This document shows, piece by piece, positions 19,901-30,958 of a stretch of DNA of 64,000 nt. The notes under the pieces were generated by a model, which was not told where the DNA came from, did no database searches, and saw only the letters and a program-made list of their open reading frames with translations. Numbering within the stretch: the first letter of the stretch is position 1; every line of letters starts with the position of its first letter. The stretch spans positions 1-64,000 of the forward strand of contig JAFGAR010000005.1 in assembly GCA_016933575.1 (NCBI GenBank), read 5' to 3'. The position numbers were made by a program, and so were the translations under genes. The DNA comes from Candidatus Thorarchaeota archaeon. GTDB lineage: Archaea > Asgardarchaeota > Thorarchaeia > Thorarchaeales > Thorarchaeaceae.

Positions 19901-21700
19901 TTGTCTGATTCATCATCCCAGCTATTCTCTGATTCTACCATCCTCTACGTATCCCTTAATGAAAAGAAAATCGAACGGAAACCAATACCTGAGGATCTAT
20001 ACAGAAATTATCTTGGTGGTCGAGGCCTAGGTGTCAAGCTGTTATATGATAATCTCGCTCCTGGTATCGATCCACTATCACCAGATAATTGGCTCATCTT
20101 CGCAATAGGCCCTACAACTGCAACTTCAGTGCCCACTTCTGGCCGTTTTGTGGTAATTACAAAGTCACCTGCTACTGGAACAATATTTGATTCCCATGCA
20201 GGTGGATATTTCGGAGCTCAACTTCGTCGTGCTGGAATTGCAGTAATAGTTCTGACTGGTGCATCAGAGAAGCCTGTCTATCTGTGGATTAACAATGGGG
20301 ATGTAGAGATACGTGATGCTTCTAAGGTATGGGGCAAGACCACTGATGTCACGACTGAGAAACTTCTAGCAGAAACAGATGAAAAGGCACAGGTCGTCTG
20401 TATAGGCCCTGCTGGCGAAAATATGATTAATCTTGCTGCTATTATTACTGACAAACACAGGGCTGCAGGGCGTGGTGGTGTAGGGGCTGTAATGGGGTCC
20501 AAGAAGGTCAAAGCAATAGTTGTTCGTGGCACACAGGATATAGCGGTCAGTAACCCCGAGCAGCTTCGAGCAGCTGTAGAGCATTCACGTGTACTGATTA
20601 AGAAGAATCCAGTGACTGATAAATCCCTTCCAATCTATGGAACTCCAGTTCTCGTCAATGTGATCAATGAAGCTGGTATGCTCCCCACCTATAATTTTCA
20701 AGAAGGTACCTTCAATGATGCCGATGGAGTGTCCGGAGAAAAGCTTCTGGAACGATTTGCGGACAAATCCTACAATTGCTTTGGATGTCCAATTGGCTGT
20801 GGACGAATGAGTCGTATTCAAGGACGTACTGTTGGAGGTCCAGAATTCGAGTCAATCTGGGCTCTCGGCCCTCAATGTGGCATTAATAATCTCGAGTGGA
20901 TTGCTTTGGCAAACGAGAAATGCAATCACATGGGTATAGACACAATATCTGTTGGTAGTACTATTGGTTGTGCAATGGAATTGGTTCAGAGAGGGAAGCT
21001 TGAGCACTCACTAAAATTTGGGGACACTACAGGTATTCTTGAACTTCTAGAAGATATTGCCTATGCACGAGGTCTGGGAGTTGAATTGGGTAGAGGCTCT
21101 AAGGTGTTTGCTGAGAAATACGGAGCTCCTGAATTGGCCATGCAAGTAAAAGGTCTTGAGATCCCTGCGTATGACCCTCGGGGCGTTCAAGGTCATGCTC
21201 TTGGTTATGCAACGTCGAACAGAGGCGGTTGCCACCTTAGATCCTATCTAATTGGTCCTGAGGTGATGGGGACTCCAGTGACAGTTGATCGTGACAAGAC
21301 TGAAGGCAAAGCTGACCTGGTTATTCTATTTCAGAATCTCTCTGCAGCAATGGACTGTATGGTTGTCTGTAGATTCACTAACTTTGCGTGGACCGTTGAT
21401 GATTATGCTGAAATGCTTGCAGCAAGCACAGGATTGCCTATCGACGGAAGAGAATTGCTTAGAATTGGTGCTAGAGTATGGAACCTTGAGAGGTTATTCA
21501 ACAATCGCGAGGGATTTGGCAAGAGTGATGATGCCCTCCCACCAAGATTTTCTTCACCCCTTCCAGAAGGTGGCTCAAGGAAACGCATTGCGCATATTGA
21601 TGTCATGCTCCCCGAGTATTACTCTCTTCGCGGATGGGATAAAGATGGAAAACCCACTGCTAAACTACTGAAAGAACTGGACATCCCTATCGAAAGGTGA
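19901..21700 (+). CDS. aor: Aldehyde:ferredoxin oxidoreductase (tungstopterin family)
   Basis: TTG start; YRNYLGGRGLGVKLLYDNL, HAGGYFGAQLRRAGI, CFGCPIGCGRMSRIQG, GCHLRSYLIGPEVMG. Confidence 0.93.
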   Translation: MSDSSSQLFSDSTILYVSLNEKKIERKPIPEDLYRNYLGGRGLGVKLLYDNLAPGIDPLSPDNWLIFAIGPTTATSVPTSGRFVVITKSPATGTIFDSHAGGYFGAQLRRAGIAVIVLTGASEKPVYLWINNGDVEIRDASKVWGKTTDVTTEKLLAETDEKAQVVCIGPAGENMINLAAIITDKHRAAGRGGVGAVMGSKKVKAIVVRGTQDIAVSNPEQLRAAVEHSRVLIKKNPVTDKSLPIYGTPVLVNVINEAGMLPTYNFQEGTFNDADGVSGEKLLERFADKSYNCFGCPIGCGRMSRIQGRTVGGPEFESIWALGPQCGINNLEWIALANEKCNHMGIDTISVGSTIGCAMELVQRGKLEHSLKFGDTTGILELLEDIAYARGLGVELGRGSKVFAEKYGAPELAMQVKGLEIPAYDPRGVQGHALGYATSNRGGCHLRSYLIGPEVMGTPVTVDRDKTEGKADLVILFQNLSAAMDCMVVCRFTNFAWTVDDYAEMLAASTGLPIDGRELLRIGARVWNLERLFNNREGFGKSDDALPPRFSSPLPEGGSRKRIAHIDVMLPEYYSLRGWDKDGKPTAKLLKELDIPIER

Positions 21701-21738
21701 AAATGGGCTAGATGCTCAGACTGACAAAAATATACTGA

Positions 21739-23709
21739 TTGGAGTTGTATCAACTGGCTAGAGGAAGACATAGTCGCAAGAAGTTTCGAAGAGGCCATGC
21801 ACCCTATTTAGCAAAGATTCGGTTCTTTTGGTGTGACTCATGTAATGTACCAAGAATTGCTGAAACCAAATGCAGCACTTGCGACACGATTCCTCGAAAA
21901 GTGGAACTCTCTCCTCCCGGGGATCCTTTCCCAGCCATGGATGGTCATCTCAAGAGGATCATTGATACAATCGATTCACAGTTTGGAGAAGGCGTCGGAC
22001 TTGCAATTATTCCCCCCACAAAGACTGTAGTCCTAAACAAGGTGTCTTCTCTCGATGCAATGTACGAGATAGTCTTGGACGGTCACATTCTTGGGAGACT
22101 GCGTTTCGATATTCCAAGCCGTCATTACACGTTTCTTCTGTCACTTGAAGGTGCTCGTCGAATAGGGAAGGAAAGCAAGGAGAAATGGGTCTCTCTGCAT
22201 GATGGTGTGTTAAAGTACCTTAAAGATGGATCCAACTTGATGCTTCCTGGAGTCCAGGGATGTGACTCTGGAATTGAAGTAGATGACGAGGTCTGGCTTA
22301 TCGACTCAGATGGTCTTGTTGTAGGTTCGGGCATTGCCCGAATGAGTGGAGTTGCTATGGCAAGAGAAACCAAGGGGTTTGCAGTAAAGATACGTGATGT
22401 ATCTGATGCAGTTCCTTCTGCAGTAAATCTGAAATATGCAACATGGGATGAAGCTGTTGCTGCAAATGAAAATGACCTTGATCGCATAGAGAAAGAAGCC
22501 ATTACTTTTGTCCGAAGAGTCATCGAGAAGAATGCTGGTCTACCCGCAGTTGTGGGATTTAGTGGTGGAAAGGACTCACTTGCAACTTATCTCATTGTTG
22601 AGAACGCTACAAGCGAGAAACCACCTCTCTTTTTTATGGATACAGGTATTGAACTTCCTGAAACTGTTGAGTTCATTGATAATTTTGCCAAGAAGCGAGA
22701 TGTACAGATAATCGGTGAAAAAGCTGGTGAACGCTTTTGGGAGTCTGTTGATATCTTTGGCCCTCCCGCGAGGGATTTTCGGTGGTGTTGCAAGATTCTC
22801 AAACTAGGTCCTGCAGCTACTGCGATTGCTGAAGAGATTGGTAGTGAAACCATCTCCTTTATGGGGCAGAGAAAGTTGGAGTCATTTCAACGTTCAATAG
22901 AACCGCGAATAACAGAAAATCCATGGGTTCCCGGTCAACTTTCAGCCAATCCCATTCAGAATTGGAATGCGTTGGAGGTATGGTTGTACATATTTCAGAA
23001 GCAAGAAGACTTCAATCCGCTCTATAATCGAGGATATCATCGAATGGGTTGTTATCTATGTCCTGCATCTCCACTAGCTGAGATTGAGAGTCTTCGCCAA
23101 ACCCATCCCGACCTCTATAAACGATGGGCGACGAAGATGGCAGACTGGGCACAGAGATATGGCTTTCCTGATGAATGGTTTGAACTTGGGTTCTGGCGAT
23201 GGAAAACACTCCCTCCAGGACAATTAGACCTTGTTAACAGTCTTGGTCTCAAAATCACATCAACCCGTCAAAGTGCTGGTGAGCAGATTGAGCTCAATGT
23301 GACAAAGGGTGTTTCTCCCTGTACGAAGTCTGGATTCAGTCTTGAAGGTTCATTTTCATCCGGCATAGATCTCAACAGAATCTCTAGAATCATGCCGATA
23401 TTTGGCACTACAAAAATATCTGAGGAACTTGGTGCCTTAAGAACAGTATCTGGAGCGAATCATATCTCTATATTCAGTTCTGGATCCATTGTCGTACGCG
23501 GTCCGAGCGAAAAAGCTGTTGAAAGACTAACAGAAAAGCTACACCGGGCTGTCAAACGTGCGCTTCTTTGTCAAGCCTGTGGTTCATGCGTTCCACAGTG
23601 TCAACATGGTGCGCTAAATCTTGATGAAGGTAAGATATCCGTTGACGAGAGCAAATGCACAGGTTGTCTTGATTGTGATACTTGGCCATGTCCGACCTAT
23701 CTTACATAG
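21739..23709 (+). CDS. PAPS-reductase-family enzyme with N-terminal Zn-ribbon, PUA-like region and C-terminal ferredoxin-like domain
   Basis: TTG start; CDSCNVPRIAETKCSTC; VVGFSGGKDSLATYLI; CCKILKLGP; C-terminal CQACGSCVPQCQHGAL...KCTGCLDCDTWPC. Confidence 0.85.
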   Translation: MELYQLARGRHSRKKFRRGHAPYLAKIRFFWCDSCNVPRIAETKCSTCDTIPRKVELSPPGDPFPAMDGHLKRIIDTIDSQFGEGVGLAIIPPTKTVVLNKVSSLDAMYEIVLDGHILGRLRFDIPSRHYTFLLSLEGARRIGKESKEKWVSLHDGVLKYLKDGSNLMLPGVQGCDSGIEVDDEVWLIDSDGLVVGSGIARMSGVAMARETKGFAVKIRDVSDAVPSAVNLKYATWDEAVAANENDLDRIEKEAITFVRRVIEKNAGLPAVVGFSGGKDSLATYLIVENATSEKPPLFFMDTGIELPETVEFIDNFAKKRDVQIIGEKAGERFWESVDIFGPPARDFRWCCKILKLGPAATAIAEEIGSETISFMGQRKLESFQRSIEPRITENPWVPGQLSANPIQNWNALEVWLYIFQKQEDFNPLYNRGYHRMGCYLCPASPLAEIESLRQTHPDLYKRWATKMADWAQRYGFPDEWFELGFWRWKTLPPGQLDLVNSLGLKITSTRQSAGEQIELNVTKGVSPCTKSGFSLEGSFSSGIDLNRISRIMPIFGTTKISEELGALRTVSGANHISIFSSGSIVVRGPSEKAVERLTEKLHRAVKRALLCQACGSCVPQCQHGALNLDEGKISVDESKCTGCLDCDTWPCPTYLT

Positions 23710-23722
23710 TTCTGGTAATCCA

Positions 23723-24751
23723 TCAAGAAGGCGGAAATTTCTTCTTCCAACGTCTTGCTAAATCACTACATGTCAATAGTTCCGGATCTGCATCTTGTAT
23801 TATCTTCAGCAGGGCCTTGTATGCTCTATGATGTTTTGGGTGCCCAAAGTCTTCCTGGTCTGGATGGAGAATGAAGCCTGCAAGGCCGCCTCTTGACTTG
23901 ATATACTCCATCTTCTTCTTCCACACGCGTAATATACTCTCTTCTGAGAGTTTGTAGTAATATAGAAGGGTCCAGTCTTGGGGCATTGAAACTGGTATCT
24001 CCACAAGAGAGCTTTGTATCCATCCACCCTCTTTCCGATATAATGGATAAAATGGAAATATAGTTCGACTTCCAGTAGATGCATAGCCTATGGTTGAATC
24101 GTCCGTATCAGGGAATGACGAATCCCAATCATATCCTGTTTCTGTGAGATACTGGACCATTCTCTTAGTTCTATGAAGCCAAGGAGCTCTATATCCTATC
24201 GAGGGTAGTTTGAGGTTCTTGGCACACTCTGCCGCTCTACTAATCCTCTCTCTTTGTTCTTCCTCTGTTAAGAATGCAAATTTACCATCATGATGCAGTC
24301 CGTGCATTCCAATATCAAATCCATCATGAACCAAGGACGCAATGAAATCTGGATCTATCTTGTATTCAAATGAGTCAGGCACAATATTGAACGTTGAGAC
24401 CATGTCCATCTCTTGTTCCATTTCAACGAACTTCGAGAGTCCAAAGCGGTAGCCTTCTTTGGTATCAACATCATGAGTTATTATTACACCAAACTCCTTC
24501 TCCCAGAATTCACGTTTTTCTGCTGTTGTAGGATCTAACTCATCTGCAAGATCATCAATTGGGAATTTTCTCCTCTTCAGATCTGTTGTTGCTTTCGGTC
24601 GTAGAAGGGAGAGAAGGGACACAAAGGAATTTCTAATCTGGTAGGGAATATATTCAACTAGACCAAGACCTACTCCCAGTTGAAGAGCTCCAGGCGGCTG
24701 ATACTGGATATCCATCTCGTTTCGATAGTAGTCACTCTTTGAGACCTTCAC
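23723..24751 (-). CDS. Polysaccharide deacetylase-like protein
   Basis: VIITHDVDTKEGYRFG, DIGMHGLHHDGKFAF, GYRAPWLHRTKRM, FILHPDQ. Confidence 0.83.
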   Translation of the reverse strand: MKVSKSDYYRNEMDIQYQPPGALQLGVGLGLVEYIPYQIRNSFVSLLSLLRPKATTDLKRRKFPIDDLADELDPTTAEKREFWEKEFGVIITHDVDTKEGYRFGLSKFVEMEQEMDMVSTFNIVPDSFEYKIDPDFIASLVHDGFDIGMHGLHHDGKFAFLTEEEQRERISRAAECAKNLKLPSIGYRAPWLHRTKRMVQYLTETGYDWDSSFPDTDDSTIGYASTGSRTIFPFYPLYRKEGGWIQSSLVEIPVSMPQDWTLLYYYKLSEESILRVWKKKMEYIKSRGGLAGFILHPDQEDFGHPKHHRAYKALLKIIQDADPELLTCSDLARRWKKKFPPS

Positions 24752-24767
24752 TATTGGCTCACCTATT

Positions 24768-26255
24768 TTATGATGTATATTTCATCCAGTGACCATATCT
24801 TGATAGCCATCCATTTATCACCATACTCACCTTAGTCCTCGGTCCTCCCCATGTGCTATTTTCAAGGTCAAACCACCAACAGCCTCTATACTCCAGTTCT
24901 CTTCCTCTTGTGATATCGAGTGGGAAGAGTGTAATCACAAAGGTTCTATCTTTCACCAACTCCCAGATTTCATTCTTATCTTCGAACATGAAGATAATCT
25001 GATTATCTTGTTTCGATGAAGGCCCCCTTGGTGTTCTAAAGGACGTCATCGCAAAGTCTTGGTCAAGTTGTGGATCTTGTATTTTCCAATCCTCAATTCG
25101 AAGATATCCTACAAGTTCAACAAGCATATCCTTGAGGATCTCTCGCTTCTCAGTATCGGTGTATTTCTTGATGTATTCCTCGTCTTTTCGAAGCACTCTT
25201 GCAGGAACTCCGGCGGCAAGACTACGGGCTGGGATATCACGATTAATCACTGAGCCTGCACCAATTGTTGCTTCTTTTCCGATATGCACGTTGGGAAGTA
25301 CAAAGACACGCCATGGAAACCATACCCCATCTTCGATAGTAATTGGCCCGAAGGCAACAGGAAAGCCCTGAAGAATCGGTTGCCAAGTTCCATGAGTGAA
25401 CAGGAAATTCGAACCGCCAATTCCGACTCTTTTTCCAATCTTAATGGGATGGGTGGGATTGATTACACTCTGAGCAAAAATCATTGACAGGTCGCCAATC
25501 TCGATAATTGACTTGTCTGTCTTAAGCCCCCCAATATACACCTGTTCTTGGATTGTGACTTCTTCGCCGATTGTCACTTTGTGTGTATCAATAATTACTA
25601 GCATCCCAAGGCTTGAGTACCGCCCCATTGTGAACTCGTTTGCTCGAATCATACAGGCCATTCCTATTTTTGCATGGTCTCCTATAATCGTCTTCTTGCA
25701 GTCGAGTATGGCTAGTGGTCCAATTGACACTCCCTCTCCAATCTGAGCTCCTTTTCGCCGATAATATGCAATCTTCAGACTTGATGGAAGCAATCCAATT
25801 GTTGCCATTTTTCCAATTGGCATATCAAACAGGTCTGGGTCTCCAATATGCGTACGGACCATAAGAATGGGTCCAAAGAACATCACCAGAAGGGCAAGCC
25901 CACGAAGTCCACCCACGAATAGATTGTAGTCCTGCAGTACTACTGCAGGGTCAATACTCTGAAAATAATATTTGAACAGAAGATCAAATGCGATGAAGAA
26001 ACTGAGCCAAAGGACTCCAACGACTATCATTCTACCTCGATGATATCGCGGGATGAATCTCTTGAAAATCAGATTTGAAACGAGGATGAGAATGAGAAAG
26101 AGTAAGAGATTCCGCAAGACATAGGAGACCGCTATGTCCATCCAAGATGACATTAATGGTAATGCCCACAACCACTCAAAAAGAATGGTTGTGACTGGTA
26201 TGAACACCCAGGCTATAACTGCATATGACCTATTGTTCTTGATGAATTCTTCCAA
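24768..26255 (-). CDS. Membrane-anchored hexapeptide-repeat acyltransferase
   Basis: N-terminal TM segments; LbetaH repeats IGEGVSIGPLAILDCKKTIIGDHAKIG... and GSVINRDIPARSLAAGVPARVL. Confidence 0.88.
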   Translation of the reverse strand: MEEFIKNNRSYAVIAWVFIPVTTILFEWLWALPLMSSWMDIAVSYVLRNLLLFLILILVSNLIFKRFIPRYHRGRMIVVGVLWLSFFIAFDLLFKYYFQSIDPAVVLQDYNLFVGGLRGLALLVMFFGPILMVRTHIGDPDLFDMPIGKMATIGLLPSSLKIAYYRRKGAQIGEGVSIGPLAILDCKKTIIGDHAKIGMACMIRANEFTMGRYSSLGMLVIIDTHKVTIGEEVTIQEQVYIGGLKTDKSIIEIGDLSMIFAQSVINPTHPIKIGKRVGIGGSNFLFTHGTWQPILQGFPVAFGPITIEDGVWFPWRVFVLPNVHIGKEATIGAGSVINRDIPARSLAAGVPARVLRKDEEYIKKYTDTEKREILKDMLVELVGYLRIEDWKIQDPQLDQDFAMTSFRTPRGPSSKQDNQIIFMFEDKNEIWELVKDRTFVITLFPLDITRGRELEYRGCWWFDLENSTWGGPRTKVSMVINGWLSRYGHWMKYTS

Positions 26256-26404
26256 GTGTTAGTCCTCCATGTTTGCAAAATCCATTAAGACTCAGCTTGT
26301 AGACAACTAAGATGCGCTCGAGCTCTATGTGGTATATTACAGTTGTCATGGACATGTTAATTTTAATCTAGCAAAGGTAATATAGAGGGCCAGCCCTCAC
26401 TCGA

Positions 26405-27781
26405 ATGGTTGACCATCACATGCTTGCAGCGATTAGTCTAAGCATCTATGAATACAGGAAGTATCTAGTGCTTACACTGGCAATTTCAATGATTGCTATT
26501 CCTATCGCGAATGGCTTGGTCATCCAGCGAGACCGAAACCGGAATGAGATGTATGGTGAAGCATTCTGGATCTATGGTTTCACGGTCTATAATATGGATG
26601 ATGATCAGCTAGCAGAAAATCTCGATACTTATTATGGCTTCAATTTTAATGACGGCCTTCACACATTGCCTGAATATCTAGGTGGCGTGAAATACGAATA
26701 TCCTGTCTTTGGTCTGATATTCTTCGCTATAGCCACATGGTTATTTCCAGGGTCTGGCCCTGACAGTCTTCAACCCTTATGGCTGAATTTTCTCTTGGTC
26801 TTGGTATTCAATCTTAATCTGGCTCTACTAGCGATTCTCCTTCGTGATAAATTGGAAAAGGTACGGTGGGCTCGTTTATTCTTTGGGGCCTATTTTGTGT
26901 ATGGTCTTGTAATGGCTGCTGCTGGAGGAAAGCTTGAACCTATTGTTGATTGTCTGCTTTTGATGTCACTTGTCCTTTGGAAAGAGAAACAACATGGTAA
27001 GTCTATGTTTGCCCTTGGTCTGTCTGTCCAGACGAAGGTCTATTCCTTTGTGGTATTTCCAATGTTCTTTCTTATCAATCCTGTCTCATCTATCTGGTTT
27101 ATTATCTCAATGTTCCTAACTGTGTTTCCAGTGTTCTTTGGCGCAAGCTTTGACTCTCTGATTTCCCATCTATTCAATCTCTCAAGCTATAGTTCATTCA
27201 TAGTCAATCCTCTATTTCCAGGTCTAGCATTCAGTACACCAGACCTCTATTCGCCAGACCCTACGGCATCTTATGTGTGGATTGCGGCATTGATTCCTCT
27301 GATAATTTATCTATCCTTTCTGGTCCTCACAATCCGTCGCTATATACCAAAGAAGGAGGAATTCAGCGATTTATCCAGAATTGAGAAGATTCGCGCATTA
27401 ATTCCATTGTACCTATACCTCATTCCTGGATCGTTGTTCCTATTTCGCTGGGTAATGCCTTGGTATCTTCTCTGGTTTGGACCTGTAATAGTCCTCTTCA
27501 CAAAGAACGAGCAGGCTGTAGGGTATCTTAAACAAATCACTCTAGTAGGATTGCTCTATGTGCTTGGTATCCTTGTCAATTGGCCCTATTTCATTACAGG
27601 CCCATTACCAGCATTCTTCACCCATTTTCCAGCCAGCGCTCCCGAAACTATTGGTGGTGTGATTCTTCTATCAATCTTAATGGCTGTAGCATATTTTCTT
27701 TGGAAATTAGAGATTGACCGCAGAGAAAGGAAATCTGTGTTCGTGAAAGAAGCAGAGGCTCGCGGGGAGCTCATTATCTAG
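26405..27781 (+). CDS. Polytopic membrane protein, GT87-like glycosyltransferase candidate
   Basis: Many TM helices; YPVFGLIFFAIATWLF, LEPIVDCLLLMSLVLWKEKQHGKSMFALGLSVQTKVYSFVVFPMF. Confidence 0.65.
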   Translation: MVDHHMLAAISLSIYEYRKYLVLTLAISMIAIPIANGLVIQRDRNRNEMYGEAFWIYGFTVYNMDDDQLAENLDTYYGFNFNDGLHTLPEYLGGVKYEYPVFGLIFFAIATWLFPGSGPDSLQPLWLNFLLVLVFNLNLALLAILLRDKLEKVRWARLFFGAYFVYGLVMAAAGGKLEPIVDCLLLMSLVLWKEKQHGKSMFALGLSVQTKVYSFVVFPMFFLINPVSSIWFIISMFLTVFPVFFGASFDSLISHLFNLSSYSSFIVNPLFPGLAFSTPDLYSPDPTASYVWIAALIPLIIYLSFLVLTIRRYIPKKEEFSDLSRIEKIRALIPLYLYLIPGSLFLFRWVMPWYLLWFGPVIVLFTKNEQAVGYLKQITLVGLLYVLGILVNWPYFITGPLPAFFTHFPASAPETIGGVILLSILMAVAYFLWKLEIDRRERKSVFVKEAEARGELII

Positions 27782-27785
27782 GTGT

Positions 27786-28247
27786 CTATTTGACAGTACC
27801 ATTCTCTCGATAGAAATCGATGATGCGTTTCCGAATCATTGTGGATGAACATAGACCATCTGCTGTTCTCTTTTCCAGCCTCACGACTTTTGTGTTAAGC
27901 CCTTTTTCAGAAATACGCTCTTCAAGCCGTTGCAAATCTGTGTATTGGTCATACCCTAGTGCCACAATGTCCGGGGCAGTCTTGACAACGATCTCTGTAT
28001 GATCTTCAGTGTCTAGTCCAATCAAAGCTCTGTCAACAATCTTTAATGATTCAACCAATTTTCTTCTCTGTTCTTGAGGGAAGACTGGTGGAGCTCCCCG
28101 TTCTCTCAAGATCGTCTTATCCAGAGCGATAATGACAACTAGCTCTCCTGTTTCTCCTGCAAGCTCTCTTGCTTGTTGAAGATAGGCTAAATGTCCAAGA
28201 TGGAGAATGTCGAATTTTCCTGCTGCTAGAACTCTTTTTCTATCCAT
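27786..28247 (-). CDS. ribL: Cytidylyltransferase family, archaeal FAD synthase-like
   Basis: RVLAAGKFDILHLGHLAYLQQARELAG, ALGYDQYTD, SSTMIRKRI. Confidence 0.82.
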   Translation of the reverse strand: MDRKRVLAAGKFDILHLGHLAYLQQARELAGETGELVVIIALDKTILRERGAPPVFPQEQRRKLVESLKIVDRALIGLDTEDHTEIVVKTAPDIVALGYDQYTDLQRLEERISEKGLNTKVVRLEKRTADGLCSSTMIRKRIIDFYRENGTVK

Positions 28248-28274
28248 AACAACAGCACCCGCAGTGAATCTGAA

Positions 28275-28535
28275 CTAGTCCTCATCTACTGCAAGGAACT
28301 CGTGAGCGTCAGATATTACTTCAATCCTTCGTTTTGTCTTAGTGATCTGACTGACATGGATTAATCCATTGATTTCGAGCTGGAGGAGCGCTCCGTTCAA
28401 TTCACCCTCACTTGGTTCTGATCCAAGTTCTTTTTTCAGAGCTCTAATCAGTTCATCGTCAAGAATAACGCCACGTCGTTTCGTGACTATCGAAACTATT
28501 AGATTTGTCATTGGCATTATGTTCCATGGGGCCAT
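28275..28535 (-). CDS. Small winged-helix-like protein
   Basis: GELNGALLQLEINGLIHVSQITKTKRRIEVI; sits downstream of the CDC48 gene on the same strand. Confidence 0.55.
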   Translation of the reverse strand: MAPWNIMPMTNLIVSIVTKRRGVILDDELIRALKKELGSEPSEGELNGALLQLEINGLIHVSQITKTKRRIEVISDAHEFLAVDED

Positions 28536-28555
28536 TTGTAATTATCACCTTCTTG

Positions 28556-30769
28556 CTATGCAAACATTGATTGTGCTGCTGGGTCTGTTTCGATTGTTCT
28601 TCGCAATATCTGATCTAACTTCCTAAATCTCTCAAGCATCTCCTTTGTGGTAGATGCATGAACATCTTTCATTGCTTCCTCAAAGTGTTTCCAGCTTACT
28701 TTTTCAATCTCCATATCATCTCTAAGAGCTCTCATTCCAGCCTCTCTGCAAATCGCCTCTATATCTCCACCAACAAAATAGTCTGTCATGGTCACAAGTT
28801 TATCAATTGAAACATCATCATCAAGAGGCATACTGGCCATGTAGATCTTGAAGATTGCCTTCCTACTCTTTGCATCAGGTGCATCAACATTCACAAATCT
28901 ATCAAATCGCCCTGTACGAAGTAGCGCCTTATCAATAAGCTCTGGGCGATTGGTAGCTGCAATAACTACGACATCTTTCATCGATTCGAGTCCATCCATC
29001 TCTGTCAAGAGCTGACTGATGACTCTCTCTGAGTGATGGAAATCTCCTGAACCGCCGCCTCTAGATGGTGCAATTGCATCAATCTCGTCAAAGAATATGA
29101 TTGATGGAGCAGCTGTTCTAGCCTTTCGGAAAATCTCTCTAATTGCTTTCTCGCTCTCACCGACCCATTTTGAGATGAGTTCAGGTCCCTTTACACTAAT
29201 GAAGTTCGCTTCACTCTCTGTTGCTACAGCTCTTGCAAGTAATGTCTTACCGCACCCTGGAGGTCCATATATCAACACGCCTTTTGGCGGTGTTATGCCT
29301 AATCGACGGAATGATTCAGGTTTCTTTAGAGGCCATTCGACAACTTCTACAAGTTTCTGAATGACATCTTCCAACCCACCAATATCACTCCATTTAACAT
29401 TAGGCACTTCGATGAAGACCTCTCTTACGGCTGATGGTTGAATCTCTTTCATAGCTTCAAGGAAATCTCCATTATGGACTTCGAGTTCATCAAGCACATC
29501 TTGGGGTATCTCTTCATCTTCAAGGTTGATTTGTGGTAAATATCTTCTCAGCGCCTTCATTGCTGCTTCCCGACAAAGCGCTTGCAAATCTGCGCCTACA
29601 AATCCATGAGTAGTCTTTGCCAGTTTCTGCAGATCAACGGTGCCATCTCCTTCAGAAGTAAGAGGCATTCCTCTTGAATGGATGTGAAGTACTTCTAATC
29701 TTCCTGTTTCATCCGGAACACCAATTTCAATCTCTCTATCAAATCGACCTGGTCTTCTAAGGGCAGGGTCCAGAGCATTCACACGATTGGTTGCACCAAT
29801 CACAACAACTTGTCCACGTGACTTGAGTCCATCCATTGTTGCTAGTAGCTGAGCAACGACTCTTCTTTCAACTTCGCCCTGAACATCTTCTCGCTTAGGA
29901 GCAATTGCGTCTAGTTCGTCAATGAATATGATGCTTGGGGCATTCTCTTCTGCCTCTTCGAAGAGTTTTCTCAGTTTTTGTTCTGACTCTCCATAGAACT
30001 TGGACATTATCTCTGGTCCGTTTATGTGGACGAAATTAGCCTCCGACTCACTCGCAACAGCTTTAGCCAATAGTGTCTTTCCTGTTCCGGGTGGTCCATG
30101 CAAAATCAAACCTCTGGGAGGATCTATTCCCAGTCTTTTGAATATCTCTGGGTGTTTCATTGGTAGTTCGACCATTTCTCTGATTCTCTGGATTGCATCA
30201 GAGAGCCCACCAATCTCTTCATATGTTACAGAAGAAGTTCCAACGACATCTCCCGTTGGTTTCTCAGCTATCGCAAGTATTGTAGAATGTTGAACAACTA
30301 CAGTACCTGCTGGTTTTATTGAAGTGACCTTGAACGGGATTGCTCGACCTAGAATTGGGATGAACACAGTGTCCTGTACGGTGACGGGACAGTTCAATAG
30401 TTTCCTCTTAACAAACTCTTCGAAGCGTGGTTCTGGTCGAATTGGAACAGATGTTGGTGCTAGTGTCACGCTCTTCGCTGGTTCTTCATTTGCTCGAGAA
30501 ACAGTCACTTTTTCACTGAGACTTACACCCGCGTTTCTTCGAATTCTCCCATCCATTCTGATGATCTCATGACCTTTATCTCCCTGATATGCAGGCCATG
30601 CAATGGCAGCGGTGATTCTCTTACCTTTAATCTGGATAATATCTCCAGTCCTCACCCCAAGCTTCTCCATTGACATAGCATCAATACGTACTATGAATCT
30701 ACCAATGTCTCTATGTTCGGCCTCTGCGACCTTGAGTACAATTTCGACCACTCTAGAAGCATCCTCCAA
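28556..30769 (-). CDS. CDC48/VCP-family AAA+ ATPase (two AAA domains)
   Basis: Two Walker A/B sets: [18 protein letters not shown] / [14 protein letters not shown] and [18 protein letters not shown] / [14 protein letters not shown]. Confidence 0.97.
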   Translation of the reverse strand: MEDASRVVEIVLKVAEAEHRDIGRFIVRIDAMSMEKLGVRTGDIIQIKGKRITAAIAWPAYQGDKGHEIIRMDGRIRRNAGVSLSEKVTVSRANEEPAKSVTLAPTSVPIRPEPRFEEFVKRKLLNCPVTVQDTVFIPILGRAIPFKVTSIKPAGTVVVQHSTILAIAEKPTGDVVGTSSVTYEEIGGLSDAIQRIREMVELPMKHPEIFKRLGIDPPRGLILHGPPGTGKTLLAKAVASESEANFVHINGPEIMSKFYGESEQKLRKLFEEAEENAPSIIFIDELDAIAPKREDVQGEVERRVVAQLLATMDGLKSRGQVVVIGATNRVNALDPALRRPGRFDREIEIGVPDETGRLEVLHIHSRGMPLTSEGDGTVDLQKLAKTTHGFVGADLQALCREAAMKALRRYLPQINLEDEEIPQDVLDELEVHNGDFLEAMKEIQPSAVREVFIEVPNVKWSDIGGLEDVIQKLVEVVEWPLKKPESFRRLGITPPKGVLIYGPPGCGKTLLARAVATESEANFISVKGPELISKWVGESEKAIREIFRKARTAAPSIIFFDEIDAIAPSRGGGSGDFHHSERVISQLLTEMDGLESMKDVVVIAATNRPELIDKALLRTGRFDRFVNVDAPDAKSRKAIFKIYMASMPLDDDVSIDKLVTMTDYFVGGDIEAICREAGMRALRDDMEIEKVSWKHFEEAMKDVHASTTKEMLERFRKLDQILRRTIETDPAAQSMFA

Positions 30770-30958
30770 GACTATTACCTTTTTCAGAAATCGGATGGGA
30801 GCCTTGAATCATTACACTCCCTTTTTTATCCGCTATTCAATGTTTCTTTCTCTACCAATATAATCCAGTATACAAATTGTTGAGGAACTGATTATTTGAT
30901 AATACCCCTTTTTCCTGTCAGAACAGGATTCTGAACGAACTGGATAGTGTTCACTTTT

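Noticed and set aside
25933-25951. Perfect 19-nt inverted repeat CCTGCAGTACTACTGCAGG
   Set aside because: It lies inside the acyltransferase coding region (codons for PAVVLQ) and is readily explained by codon choice.
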